Source of the DNA: Pollutiaquabacter aromativorans
Lineage (GTDB): Bacteria; Bacteroidota; Bacteroidia; AKYH767-A; 2013-40CM-41-45
Length of the DNA stretch: 64,000 nucleotides
NCBI GenBank assembly: GCA_049177215.1
Contig: CP185379.1
Span: forward strand, 3,348,001 to 3,412,000
Reading direction: 5' to 3'
Both the position numbers and the translations under genes were made by a program. How positions within the stretch are numbered: the stretch's first letter is position 1; each line of letters opens with the position of its first letter. Below are positions 26,501 to 34,968 of the stretch, in pieces. Under the pieces are notes generated by a model. That model ran no database searches, was not told the DNA's origin, and saw only the letters and a program-made list of their open reading frames with translations.

Positions 26501-27484
26501 ATGCTCCGATTTTTCGAACCCTGGTTACAAGCGCTGGACGAGGTCTTGCGCAAATGCAAGCGTCGTCCTGATCCGGCGGAAGCTTTTTACAAGAGCGATG
26601 CCCGCTCGATCCTTTTTCGCCTGGAGGCGCTGAGTCGTATCGGTCGGGGCATGCTGGATAAGAAGGCGTTCGATCCGTTGTACGACCGTTTCAAGCAGCT
26701 CGAAGACATCCTCGGCGCGATGGACCATGCCGAAGCGATGCTTGAACAGATCGGCGGGATCAAGGGGCTGGCGAAGTTCGCCGCCGCGCGTTACGGAAAA
26801 ACCTACAAGCAGGAGTTGAAGCAGTTGGCCCTGATCCTGGAGCAGGACGGTTGGTGGTCAGGGGAAGCGCTCCGGCAGGTACGCGACCTGGTGGCCGTGC
26901 ATGTGGTGGAAGAAGATGGTAAGTTCCGGAATCGTCTGGGTGAATTCCTCGCCCGTGAATTGGAAAAGACAGAGGAGCAGTACCGCGATGGGGAGCTGAA
27001 TCCTCACCAGCTCGAAGGCGGGCTGCACGAGTTGCGCCGCAAGCTGCGCTGGTTCAGCATTTACGCGGCGGTCTTGCAGGGACGCTTGCGTTTGGCGAAA
27101 GTCCCGGTAGTCGACGAACGGCTGAAGAAGTACTGTACGAAGGAGATCGTCGGTTCGCCGTTCAATAAGTTGCCATCGACACCGAAGGGGGTAATGGCAT
27201 TGACGGTTCAGTCGACCTATTTCTATGCGTTGAGTTGGCTGATCCGGGAGTTGGGCAATTGGAAGGATGCTTTGCAATTGAACGAAGAGTTGGAGTCGCT
27301 GCTTCGGGAAAGCACGATTACCGATCCGGCGGTCCTTTCGGATTTCCGCGCGCGACTTCGCGCGACCTTACCCGCGGAGCCGGCGGCCATCCCGGTGATG
27401 GCGGAGGATGCGATCGATGATTTCGTTTACCGCGACCGGATCCTGATGCGACTGGCGAGGGACTTGCGGCGGTCGGAGGATTGA
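26501..27484 (+). CDS. Helical CHAD-like protein, hypothetical
   Basis: About 327 residues starting at the ATG at 26501; the frame extends upstream only through a TTG. It is almost all helical. Segments such as 'YDRFKQLEDILGAMDHAEAM' and 'GLHELRRKLRWFSIYAAVLQ' resemble the conserved His/Arg/Lys helices of CHAD domains, which bind polyphosphate in other proteins. The match is by pattern only and could be chance. There is no signal peptide or membrane segment, so it should be cytoplasmic. It probably shares a transcript with the DUF983 gene. Confidence 0.7.
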   Translation: MLRFFEPWLQALDEVLRKCKRRPDPAEAFYKSDARSILFRLEALSRIGRGMLDKKAFDPLYDRFKQLEDILGAMDHAEAMLEQIGGIKGLAKFAAARYGKTYKQELKQLALILEQDGWWSGEALRQVRDLVAVHVVEEDGKFRNRLGEFLARELEKTEEQYRDGELNPHQLEGGLHELRRKLRWFSIYAAVLQGRLRLAKVPVVDERLKKYCTKEIVGSPFNKLPSTPKGVMALTVQSTYFYALSWLIRELGNWKDALQLNEELESLLRESTITDPAVLSDFRARLRATLPAEPAAIPVMAEDAIDDFVYRDRILMRLARDLRRSED

Positions 27485-27524
27485 CTTCGGTGCGTGAAGT
27501 TTTAGCACACGGACTACACGGATA

Positions 27525-27556
27525 TTACGGACGATCACGGGTCCGGATGAGTAAGT
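27525..27556. repeat. Left copy of a direct repeat flanking the transposase-repeat segment
   Basis: TTACGGACGATCACGG at 27525-27540 recurs exactly at 28928-28943. After six differing bases both copies continue with GATGAGTAA. The two copies bracket the IS200-like gene and the 73-bp array. The right copy runs into the start of a small gene; the left looks like its truncated 5' end. Confidence 0.65.
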
Positions 27557-28009
27557 TCAGTCGGTGAGGTAGCGTGCCTCGTAATCGACTTTATATTCCT
27601 GCAAGAGCCGGATGAATTCTTTCAGCGAGTCTTCCCGCTGGTGGTGCGCTTCCTGGTTCTTTATGTAGTTGTAGATCTTCTCCACCTCATGCGGCGAGCA
27701 GGAGAACATGCCGAAGCCTTCCTGCCATTGGAAGTTTTGTACCGTAGGGTGATTTTTCTTTACCCAAACAGAGCTTCTCGATTTTACGTTTTGCATTAAC
27801 GCTGCCGGAGCCATGTGGGGGCGTTGGACATAGAAGATGTGGATGTGATCCGGCATACTGTTGACGATGACCACGCGTTGTCCATGATTCCGGATAATGC
27901 CGGCGACGTAGGCATTCAGGTCGTCCTTCCAGGATTTTTCAATGAGGTTCCTGCGGAACTTCGTGCTGAAGACGATGTGCAGATAGGCTTGTGAATAGGT
28001 GTTGGCCAT
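27557..28009 (-). CDS. tnpA: IS200/IS605-family (REP-associated type) Y1 transposase
   Basis: A 150-residue HUH single-strand transposase, full length for IS200-type TnpA. The metal-binding H55-x-H57 stands in 'MPDHIHI', and the nucleophile Y115 is followed by x3-Q119 in 'YNYIKNQEAHH'. 'FQWQEGFGMFSCS' and 'YKVDYEARYL' are also family hallmarks. The enzyme cuts and joins single-stranded DNA at hairpin ends. No TnpB accompanies it. It lies 120 bases from a palindromic repeat array whose units could be its substrates, as in REP/RAYT pairs (inference). Confidence 0.92.
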   Translation of the reverse strand: MANTYSQAYLHIVFSTKFRRNLIEKSWKDDLNAYVAGIIRNHGQRVVIVNSMPDHIHIFYVQRPHMAPAALMQNVKSRSSVWVKKNHPTVQNFQWQEGFGMFSCSPHEVEKIYNYIKNQEAHHQREDSLKEFIRLLQEYKVDYEARYLTD

Positions 28010-28127
28010 GGGTCAAAGAAACTGCTGTGTTCTCCTGAATACAACTCCATATATGCGGTTTTTTGTTTTAATGGATATTTTGATCGTGTTTCAAGAAGAG
28101 GCCTTGCTGGCTACTTGGAAACTTTTT

Positions 28128-28821
28128 ATACCGCGACCCCTACGGGGTCGTATTCTGACGGATCGTTGGGGCTAGGATACCGGCGCCCCTCTGGGGCGCG
28201 GACAGTGCAGCCAACCATCGGTTGGTTAATGATGGGATCGATGCTGGATACGGACCCTCCGGGCGGACAGTACAGCGAGCCTCGCGGCACGATGGGATCG
28301 AGCGCTGGCGTACCCGGGGCGCGGACAGTGCAGCCAACCTTCGGTTGGTTATTGATGGGATTGAGTGCTGGGATACCGGTACCCCTCTGGGGCGCGGACA
28401 GAGCAGCCAACCTTCGGTTGGTTATTGATGGGATTGAGTGCTGGGATACCGGTGCCCCTCTGGGGCGCGGACAGAGCAGCCAACCTTCGGTTGGTTATTG
28501 TTGGGGTTGAGTGCTGGTATACCGGCACCCGCCGGGGCACGGACAGAGCAGCCAACCTTCGGTTGGTTATTGATGGGATTGAGCGCTGGAATACCGGTGC
28601 CCCTCTGGGGCGCGGACAGTGCAGCCAACCTTCGGTTGGTTATTGTTGGGGTTGAGTGCTGGGATACCGGCACCCCGCCGGGGTGCGAAGGGTATGGATC
28701 TGGTTTTCTGATAGTCGTTTTGATATACAGTTCCTGGGATGTCTTTGCGTCCCGTAGGGACGCCGGTATCCTAGCCCACAGGGCGGTTTGGTTGGTTACG
28801 GCCCCGTAGGGGTCGCGGTAT
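28128..28821. mobile_element. 73-bp palindromic repeat array bounded by nested inverted repeats
   Basis: Five near-identical units of 72-73 bases plus degenerate ones. The CAGCCAACC word occurs at 28208, 28331, 28404, 28477, 28549 and 28622, and a damaged one lies near 28273. Each unit holds CCAACCTTCGGTTGG and GCCCCTCTGGGGC palindromes. The block is closed by two nested inverted repeats: an outer 23-bp pair with one mismatch (28128-28150 and 28799-28821, containing CCCCTACGGGG) and an inner perfect 17-bp pair (28169-28185 and 28761-28777). Long open frames run through it on both strands but only because the units have no stops. It lies beside the Y1 transposase gene. Confidence 0.8.
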
Positions 28822-28927
28822 GAAAAGGTGACAGAGATATGTGGTGTAATTGAAGAACGAAATTGACAGGCAGTTGATATCTTTATTCTGTTATCGTATG
28901 AGGCCAGGTAAGACCATTTATTGTTTG

Positions 28928-28959
28928 TTACGGACGATCACGGATCAAGATGAGTAAAA
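28928..28959. repeat. Right copy of the direct repeat flanking the transposase-repeat segment
   Basis: Second copy of the 16-base TTACGGACGATCACGG repeat, continuing with GATGAGTAA, where the ATG is the start of the small basic protein. See the left copy at 27525. Confidence 0.65.
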
Positions 28960-29123
28960 AGAAAAAACGCGAATCGGCGCAGCAGGCGGCGCGGCGGTTG
29001 CAGCGGAAGCTGGCGCTGCAGCAGGGTTTTTATGACGGTCGGTTCCGGGAACGGGCGGTGGCTGACAAGAAAAAAGAATCGAGGAAGCGCTGGGCTCGCC
29101 GCAAGGACGGCGATGAAGCCTGA
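28950..29123 (+). CDS. Small, very basic hypothetical protein (57 aa)
   Basis: A 57-residue frame with an ATG at 28950 and TGA at 29121. About one third of residues are Lys or Arg, starting 'MSKKKKRESAQQAARRLQ' with an Arg/Lys-rich end and a 'QGFYDGRFRERA' middle. It is too short for standard gene lists. Codon use matches the GC-rich neighbours, which supports it as coding. It might be a nucleic-acid-binding or ribosome-associated peptide, but I do not recognise it. The next gene starts 48 bases later on the same strand. Confidence 0.5.
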   Translation: MSKKKKRESAQQAARRLQRKLALQQGFYDGRFRERAVADKKKESRKRWARRKDGDEA

Positions 29124-29171
29124 GTTCCGTGGCCTGCGGGACAGCCTGAAAAACCCTTACCTTCGTCGCGC

Positions 29172-29903
29172 ATGCGTTCCCTGCGAATCCTTGTCGTCCT
29201 GCTGCTGACGGCCCTTTCCGCATCCGCCCAGTTGGGCATGCGCACCCGGAATCCGTTTTACCTGTACCCCCGTTTCGGCGTCATCGGGAACAATCCCGAC
29301 ATGGCGGCGGTGCTGAAGCAGAAGCTCGATCCCACCAAACAACGAACGCTGGATGTGGAGTACTCCGCAGCGCCTTCGCTGCACCTGGGTTGCGACATCA
29401 TCCGCCTGCGCGGCGCGGTGATCGGTCTGCAGGCCACCGGGCTCTATGCACAACCCGAAATGCTCGTCGGGGGTGAACGGGAAAAATGGCGCGCGGGCCT
29501 CGGCGAAATGTACATGGGCCAGGCTACGCTTTTCTTCGCGCTCAATTCGAGCGGCGATCCGTATAACCTGTTCAGTCTGCCCAGTCACTCGCAAGGTGAA
29601 TCGGTGATCGGGATCACCGGCGCGGTGATCCAGATGAACGAAGTGACACCGACGCAACGTGCGGTCGATTCGCTCGGCATCAGCAAGATCAACGCGAGCC
29701 TCTCCCGCGCGTTCGGTGTTTACATCGGCTGGAACTGGCGCCTGTGGGATTCCTCCTGGGTGTTCGGCATCAACGCATCGCTGATGTGGGAAACCGGCGG
29801 CAAGCATGTCGAGATCGAGACCTCGGAAAAGTCGTTCTATCGTCCGGGGACGATGAAGTTCGCGCCGCGTATGGCTTCGGCGGGGCTGGGGTATCACTTT
29901 TGA
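29172..29903 (+). CDS. Outer-membrane beta-barrel-like protein, hypothetical
   Basis: A 243-residue protein with a signal peptide (1-20, ending 'SASAQ') and amphipathic strands throughout, closing with 'ASAGLGYHF' and a terminal Phe. That pattern suggests an outer-membrane barrel or a surface lipid-facing beta protein. It does not match a family I can name. A 'TACCTTCG' box lies about 15 bases before the start and may be the -7 promoter element. A large hairpin repeat array follows. Confidence 0.75.
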   Translation: MRSLRILVVLLLTALSASAQLGMRTRNPFYLYPRFGVIGNNPDMAAVLKQKLDPTKQRTLDVEYSAAPSLHLGCDIIRLRGAVIGLQATGLYAQPEMLVGGEREKWRAGLGEMYMGQATLFFALNSSGDPYNLFSLPSHSQGESVIGITGAVIQMNEVTPTQRAVDSLGISKINASLSRAFGVYIGWNWRLWDSSWVFGINASLMWETGGKHVEIETSEKSFYRPGTMKFAPRMASAGLGYHF

Positions 29904-29939
29904 TTTACTGTATTTTTTGATTTTCGGCGCTGCTGCAGT

Positions 29940-30690
29940 GGTCGTAGTTCCTAACGCGCCGACCTGCGCTTCAAACTACGACCAACATCGTAGTTCCTAA
30001 CGCACTGGCTTGCGCTTCAAACTACGACCAGCATTCGTAGTTCCTTCCTCGCTGGCAGGCGCTTTAAACTACGACCAGCAATGTTCGTAGCAATGTCACC
30101 GCCGGATTATTCGACCCCTACGGGGTCGGGATCGTTTTGGGATTTTTTAGCTAGGATTATTGTGCCCCTACGGGGCGGGGTGGTGTTTGATTGATGCGTA
30201 GGTCGTAGTTCCTTTCGCTCTGGCCTTCGTTTCAAACTACGACCAACATCGTAGTTTCTTTCGCGCCGGCCTGCGCTTCAAACTACGACCAACAATGTTC
30301 GTAGCAATGTTACCGCCGGATTATTCGACCCCTACGGGGTCGGGATCGTTTTGGGATTTTTTAGCTAGGATTATTGTGCCCCTACGGGGCGGGGCGGTGC
30401 TTGATTGATTCGTAGGTCGTAGTTTCCTTCTCGCCGGCCTGCGCTTCAAAATACGACCAACATCGTAGTTTCTCTCGCGCTGGCAGGCGCTTCAAACTAC
30501 GACCAGCTTTTGTTTGTCGGTGTAGTTGTTTGGGGCTGGTGCGTAGGTCGTAGTTCCTTTCGCGCTGGCTTGCGCTTCAAACTACGACCAGCTTCTGTGG
30601 TCGTAGTTCCTTCCGCGCTGGCAGGCGCTTCAAACTACGACCAGCTTCGTAGTTCCTAACGCGCTGGCTTGCGCTTCAAACTACGACCGG
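29940..30690. repeat. Second REP-like array: about ten 45-base hairpin units
   Basis: Ten copies of a 45-base unit, starting near 29942, 29988, 30036, 30203, 30250, 30417, 30464, 30547, 30602 and 30647. Each has CGTAGTTCC at one end and AAACTACGACCA at the other, so the ends pair; an inner CGCGCTGG/CTTGCGC-type element adds a second stem. A larger 214-bp period is also seen: 30080-30200 recurs at 30294-30414 with few changes. Each large unit carries two CCCCTACGGGG palindromes (30115, 30165; 30329, 30379), the same core as at the ends of the 28.1-kb array. No gene is present; 30691-30819 also shows none. Confidence 0.8.
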
Positions 30691-30819
30691 CATTTGCTTT
30701 AGCTGCTTGCGGAGTCGGAGTGTGGGTGCATAGCCCCGATGGCAGCGAGCTCCTGCGAGCGGACAGCGGGTGGCGGCGGTGAAGCGGAGGTTGTTTCGCT
30801 CCGCTTCTCATCTCTTTTT

Positions 30820-33800
30820 TTAAGATCCTTGTTCGATCGCGGGTGGCAGGAGTTTGTAGAGGACGGGTGTGACGATGCGCGAGAGGAGCAGCGAGCTGAT
30901 GAGTCCGCCGATGAGGACCCAGGCGAGCGGCGAGTACAGCGGCGAGTGTTCGAGCACGAGTGGGATGAGTCCGCCGATCGCGGTGAAGGTGGTGAGGATG
31001 ATCGGCAGGAAGCGTGTCTCGCCGGCTTCGTGGATCGCTTCGTCGAGGCTGCGGCCTTCGCGGCGGAGGAAGTTGGTGTAGTCGACGAGCAGGATGGAGT
31101 TCTTGACTTCGATGCCGGCCAGCGCGATGAGGCCGACGACGGCTACGAACGAGAGCGTGTTGCCCGAGACGAGCAGGGCGACCACGGCGCCGATGATGCC
31201 GAGCGGAATGACGGAGAGGACGATGAGCGTGCTCTTGAAGGTCTTGAACTCGAGCAGCAGGATGCCGAGGAAGCCGAAGATGGTGATCACGATGATGGTG
31301 CCGAGTCCGCCGAAACTTTCCGCGCTGCTCTCGACTTCGCCGGCGGCCATGTAGGAGAATTTCTCCGGCAGGCTGAGTGTCTTCATGCCGTCGAGTACGC
31401 GGCCGGTGACTTCGGCGGTGTTGTAGCCTTCCTGCGTGTAACTGGTGATGGTGATGTAGCGGTTCTTGTTGTAGTGCTTGATGGTGGGCACGGCGCGTTC
31501 GAACTGTACCGATGCGAGCTGACCGAGCGGCACCAACGCTCCGGTGAGCGAGGTGACGTACAACTTGTCCAGCACGGAAAGATCGGGATGCTTGTCGCGC
31601 CCGAGCGTGGCGTTGATGGTGTAGTCTTCACCTTCTTCGTCCTTGTAGGTCGCGATGCCGAGTCCGGCCAGTCCCATGCGCACGGTCTTGTCGATCTCGC
31701 TGGTGGGAATGCCGAGCAGCGCGGCTTTGTCGGTGTTGATGGCCAGGCGGAGGTCGGTGGTGTAGTTGGTCAGCGGGTTGTTCACGTAGAGCGTGCCTTC
31801 GGTGCCTTTGAGCAGGCTCTCGACGCGGCCGGCGGCGGCGCGCAGGCTGTCGAGGTCTTCGCCGAAGACGCGGATGGCGATGGGCGCTTCGATGGGCGGG
31901 CCCTGTTCGAACTGCTTGACTTCGATGCGCGCGTCGGGTGTGGTGCGGAACGAGTCGCGCAGGGCGCTGACGGTCGCCTCGAGTTCGGGCAGGTCCACGG
32001 GCTCCATGCGGACGAAGAGCTGGGAGAAGTTGCTGGTCTCGTTGCGTTGGATCTCGTTGTAGTACACGCGCGGGTTGCCTTTGCCGACGTTGCTGTACAC
32101 GGCCTTGATCTTCGTCCTGGCGCAGGACGACCTGCTCGGCGTAGCGCGCGATGCTGTCGGTCTTGTAGAGGTTGGTGCCGATGGGCGTCTCGATGTTGAC
32201 GAGGAACATCGGCTTCTCGCTGCGCGGGAAGAGGCTGAAGCCGACCACGCCGAAGAGCGTGAGGCTGCCGAGGAACAGCGCCAGCGCGATGAGCAGCGCG
32301 GCGACCGGACGCTTCAGTGCGCGATCGAGCAATTTGGTGTAGGTGCCGCTGATGACGCGTTGCAGTCCGCGGAGAAAGACGTTGCCTTCCTGCGAATGCT
32401 TGTCGCTGAGCACGAGGCTGCTGAGGAAGGGCACGATGGTGACCGAAACGAAGTAGGAGGCGATGATGGTGAGCACCACGGCCATCGGGAGGCTGCGGAT
32501 GAAATCGCCCGCGCCTTCGGGCATGAAGATGATCGGCAGGAAGGCGACGATGAGGATGGCGGTGCAGCCGAGCACGGCGAGCGAGATCTGCTGCGTGGCC
32601 TTGATCGCCGCGTCGCGGCGCTTGTGGCCGTTGCGGAGGAAGCGCTCGATGTTCTCCACGACCACGATGCTGTCGTCCACGAGCAGGCCGAGGGCGATGA
32701 TCATGCCCGACGATGCTGAGCTGGTTGATGGTGAAGCCGAAGAGGTTGAGCAGGAAGAGCCCGATGGCGATGGAGAGCGGGATGGAGATCATCACCACCA
32801 GCGAGGCGCGGGAGCCGAGCGGCAGCAGGGTGATGAGCACGAGCAGGATGGCGATGCTGAAGTCGCGGGTGAAGTGCGATAGGCGCCGGCCCACGTCGTC
32901 GGCCTGGACGAAGCCCTGTTCCAGCCGGATGCCTTCGGGCAGGCGGGCGATCGCCGCGTCGATGAGCGGGTCGACCTTCTCGTGCACCTCGAGGATGTTG
33001 GTGCGGTCCTTCTCGCTCACGGTGAGGAAGATCGCCTTCTTGCCGTTGTAGCGGGTGAGGTAGGTCTCGTCGTTGTACGCCAGGTCGACCGTGGCGATGT
33101 CCTTGAGGTACACGATGCGGCCGTCGCCGGCCTGCACGACGGTGTTGCGCACTTCCTCGACCGAGCCGTAGTCGCCGCTGGTCTTGATGTTGAACTTCTT
33201 GCCGCCCGCGTCGATGCTGCCGCCGGGGATGTTCTGGGCCTCGCTCTGGATCGCGCCGAGGACGCGGTTGAGCGAGAGGCGTTGCTGGGCCATCTTGCCG
33301 AGGTCGACGGAGACGCGCAGTTGCTGGTCGGGGTAGCCGTGCAGCTTCACTTTCTTCACCTCACGGATCTTCTCGATCTCCTTCTTGAGCGCGTCGGCCT
33401 GGTCGTAGAGCGCACGGTAACTGGCTGAGTCGGTGACGAAGGCGAGCTGGTAGGTGCTCACGTCGGAGGCCGTCACCTTGCGGATCTCGAGGCTGAGCAG
33501 GTCGGCGGGCAGGGCGGGTCGCAGGCTGTTCACCTCGCGCACGACTTCGTTGTATTTCTCGTCGGGGCTTTCGCTGTAGATGAATTCCACCTGCACGACC
33601 AGCAGGCCGTCGTCGATGTCGGAGCGGATGCGCTTGATGTTGTCGAGCTCGTTCAGCTTTTCCTCGATGGGATCGGCGACGAGCTTTTCCATGTCGGTCG
33701 GACTCGCGCCGGGGTACACGGCTACGATGAAGAAGTTCGGCGCGCGGAAGAGCGGGTCTTCGCCGCGCGGCATCGTGAAGAGGGAGGTGATGCCGAGGGC

Positions 33801-33866
33801 GAGCACCATCGCGAAGATGACGATGGTGAACTGGTAGTTCTTGACGGAGAATTCGGTCAGTCTCAT
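30820..33866 (-). CDS. RND-family efflux transporter (AcrB/MexB-like), frame broken twice
   Basis: A 1014-residue RND permease if two one-base insertions are removed: 3047 bases minus 2 equals 1015 codons. The pieces are 32.7-33.87 kb (first helix 'YQFTIVIFAMVLALGITSLF', pore domain), 32.1-32.7 kb ('LGLLVDDSIVVVENIERFL', the charged helix-4 Asp pair used for proton relay) and 30.82-32.1 kb (second pore half and helices 7-12). The breaks are at CCC 32706-32708 and TT 32111-32112 on plus. Such pumps export drugs or metabolites with an MFP and an outer-membrane channel, both encoded upstream. It is last in the operon. If the shifts are real it is a pseudogene. Confidence 0.85.
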
Positions 33867-33899
33867 GGGAGGGTTGTCCAGTGGTCAGGGAGAAAAGTA

Positions 33900-34953
33900 T
33901 CAGCGGAGGACGGTCACGGTCTCGCCGTCGTGGAGGTAGGAGGCGCCATCGGTCACGACGGTGTGCAGGGTTTCGCTCTCGGCGCGGATGGCGACGCGGT
34001 CGGGGAGGATGTGGGCGACCTGCACGGTGCGGGCTTCGACGGTCTTGCCGTCGTCGCGCAGGCTGAAGAGCGTGGCCGCGTTGCGGTCGGCGGTGGTGAC
34101 GGCTTCGATGGGTAGCAAGCCGAGTTGTTCCTTGCGCGAAGGGGAGCAGGCGGAGGCGGGCGACGAGTCCGCTCGCGAGGCGACGTTCGCCGGCTTCGAT
34201 GCGGAGTTTGACGGCGAAGGTGCCGGTGAGCGGGTCGGCGGCTTCGGCGATCTCGCTCACTGCGCCCTGCAGCGTGTCACCCGGGATAGGCGTCGAGCCA
34301 GATCTTGGCTTTGTCGCCCAAGCGCAAGGCGGGCCCAGTCGCGGTCGGCCACGCCGATGCGGATGACCCAGTCGCCGGGGCGGGTGGAGTTGATCACGTA
34401 CACCGGTTGGCCGGGACCGACGAGTTCGCCTTCGTTCATCAGCTTGCGCAGCACGCGGCCGGATTCGGTGGCGTAGATCGAGGAGTAGCGCTGGTTGAAG
34501 CCGGCGATCTGCAATGCTTGTTCAGCGACCTGGTAGCCGGTCTGCGCGTTCTGGAACTGTTCGAGCGTCGCGGCGCTGTCGCGGTAGAGGTTGCTCACGC
34601 GTTTGAAGTCGCGTTCGGCTTTTTCAAAGGCGTTGCGCGCCTGTCCGAGCTGGGCGTCGATCTCGGTGAGGTTGAGGCGCGCGAGGAGCTGGCCCTTGGC
34701 TGACGGCCTCGCCTTCGTCGACGAGCAGCTCGGCGATGATGCCGCCGGTCTTGAAGGAGAGGCGGGCTTCCTTGTCGGAGACGAGCGTGCCGCTGGCGAG
34801 GATGGGTTGGGCGAAGTCGGTGTACTCGACCTCGGCGACTTTCACGCGGACCGATTCTTTTTTCGGTTCGTCGGTCTTGGCGGCGCCGCCGCAGCCGGCA
34901 AGGGTCGCGGGAAGTACGGCGAGCAGGAGGAACTTGTGGATGAAGGTTTTCAT
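33900..34953 (-). CDS. RND efflux membrane-fusion protein (periplasmic adaptor), frame broken
   Basis: About 349 residues once four one-base homopolymer gains are removed (CCC 34693-34695, CCC 34317-34319, CCC 34280-34282, GGGG 34141-34144); the length then becomes a multiple of three. It starts with a lipoprotein signal (lipobox 'LAGC' near residue 21). It has the biotinyl-lipoyl half 'FKTGGIIAELLVDEGEAV', a coiled-coil hairpin, the second lipoyl half 'SGRVLRKLMNEGELVGPGQP' and a beta-barrel and membrane-proximal end. The adaptor links the RND pump to TolC. It lies 15 bases after tolC and 33 bases before the RND gene. Confidence 0.82.
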
Positions 34954-34968
34954 GGGAGAAGGTTTTGA

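Noticed and set aside
28115..28809. Several open frames on both strands through the 73-bp array.
   Set aside because: They translate the repeat itself, have no signal or domain and differ only by unit phase.
28128..28821. Regular 73-bp repeats could be a CRISPR array.
   Set aside because: The whole unit repeats, with no unique spacers of constant length, and no cas genes are present.
30739..32199. A 486-codon plus-strand frame opposite the RND gene.
   Set aside because: It is a GC-rich shadow with Asp/Glu/Gly-biased low-complexity sequence; the minus-strand frames have clear RND motifs.
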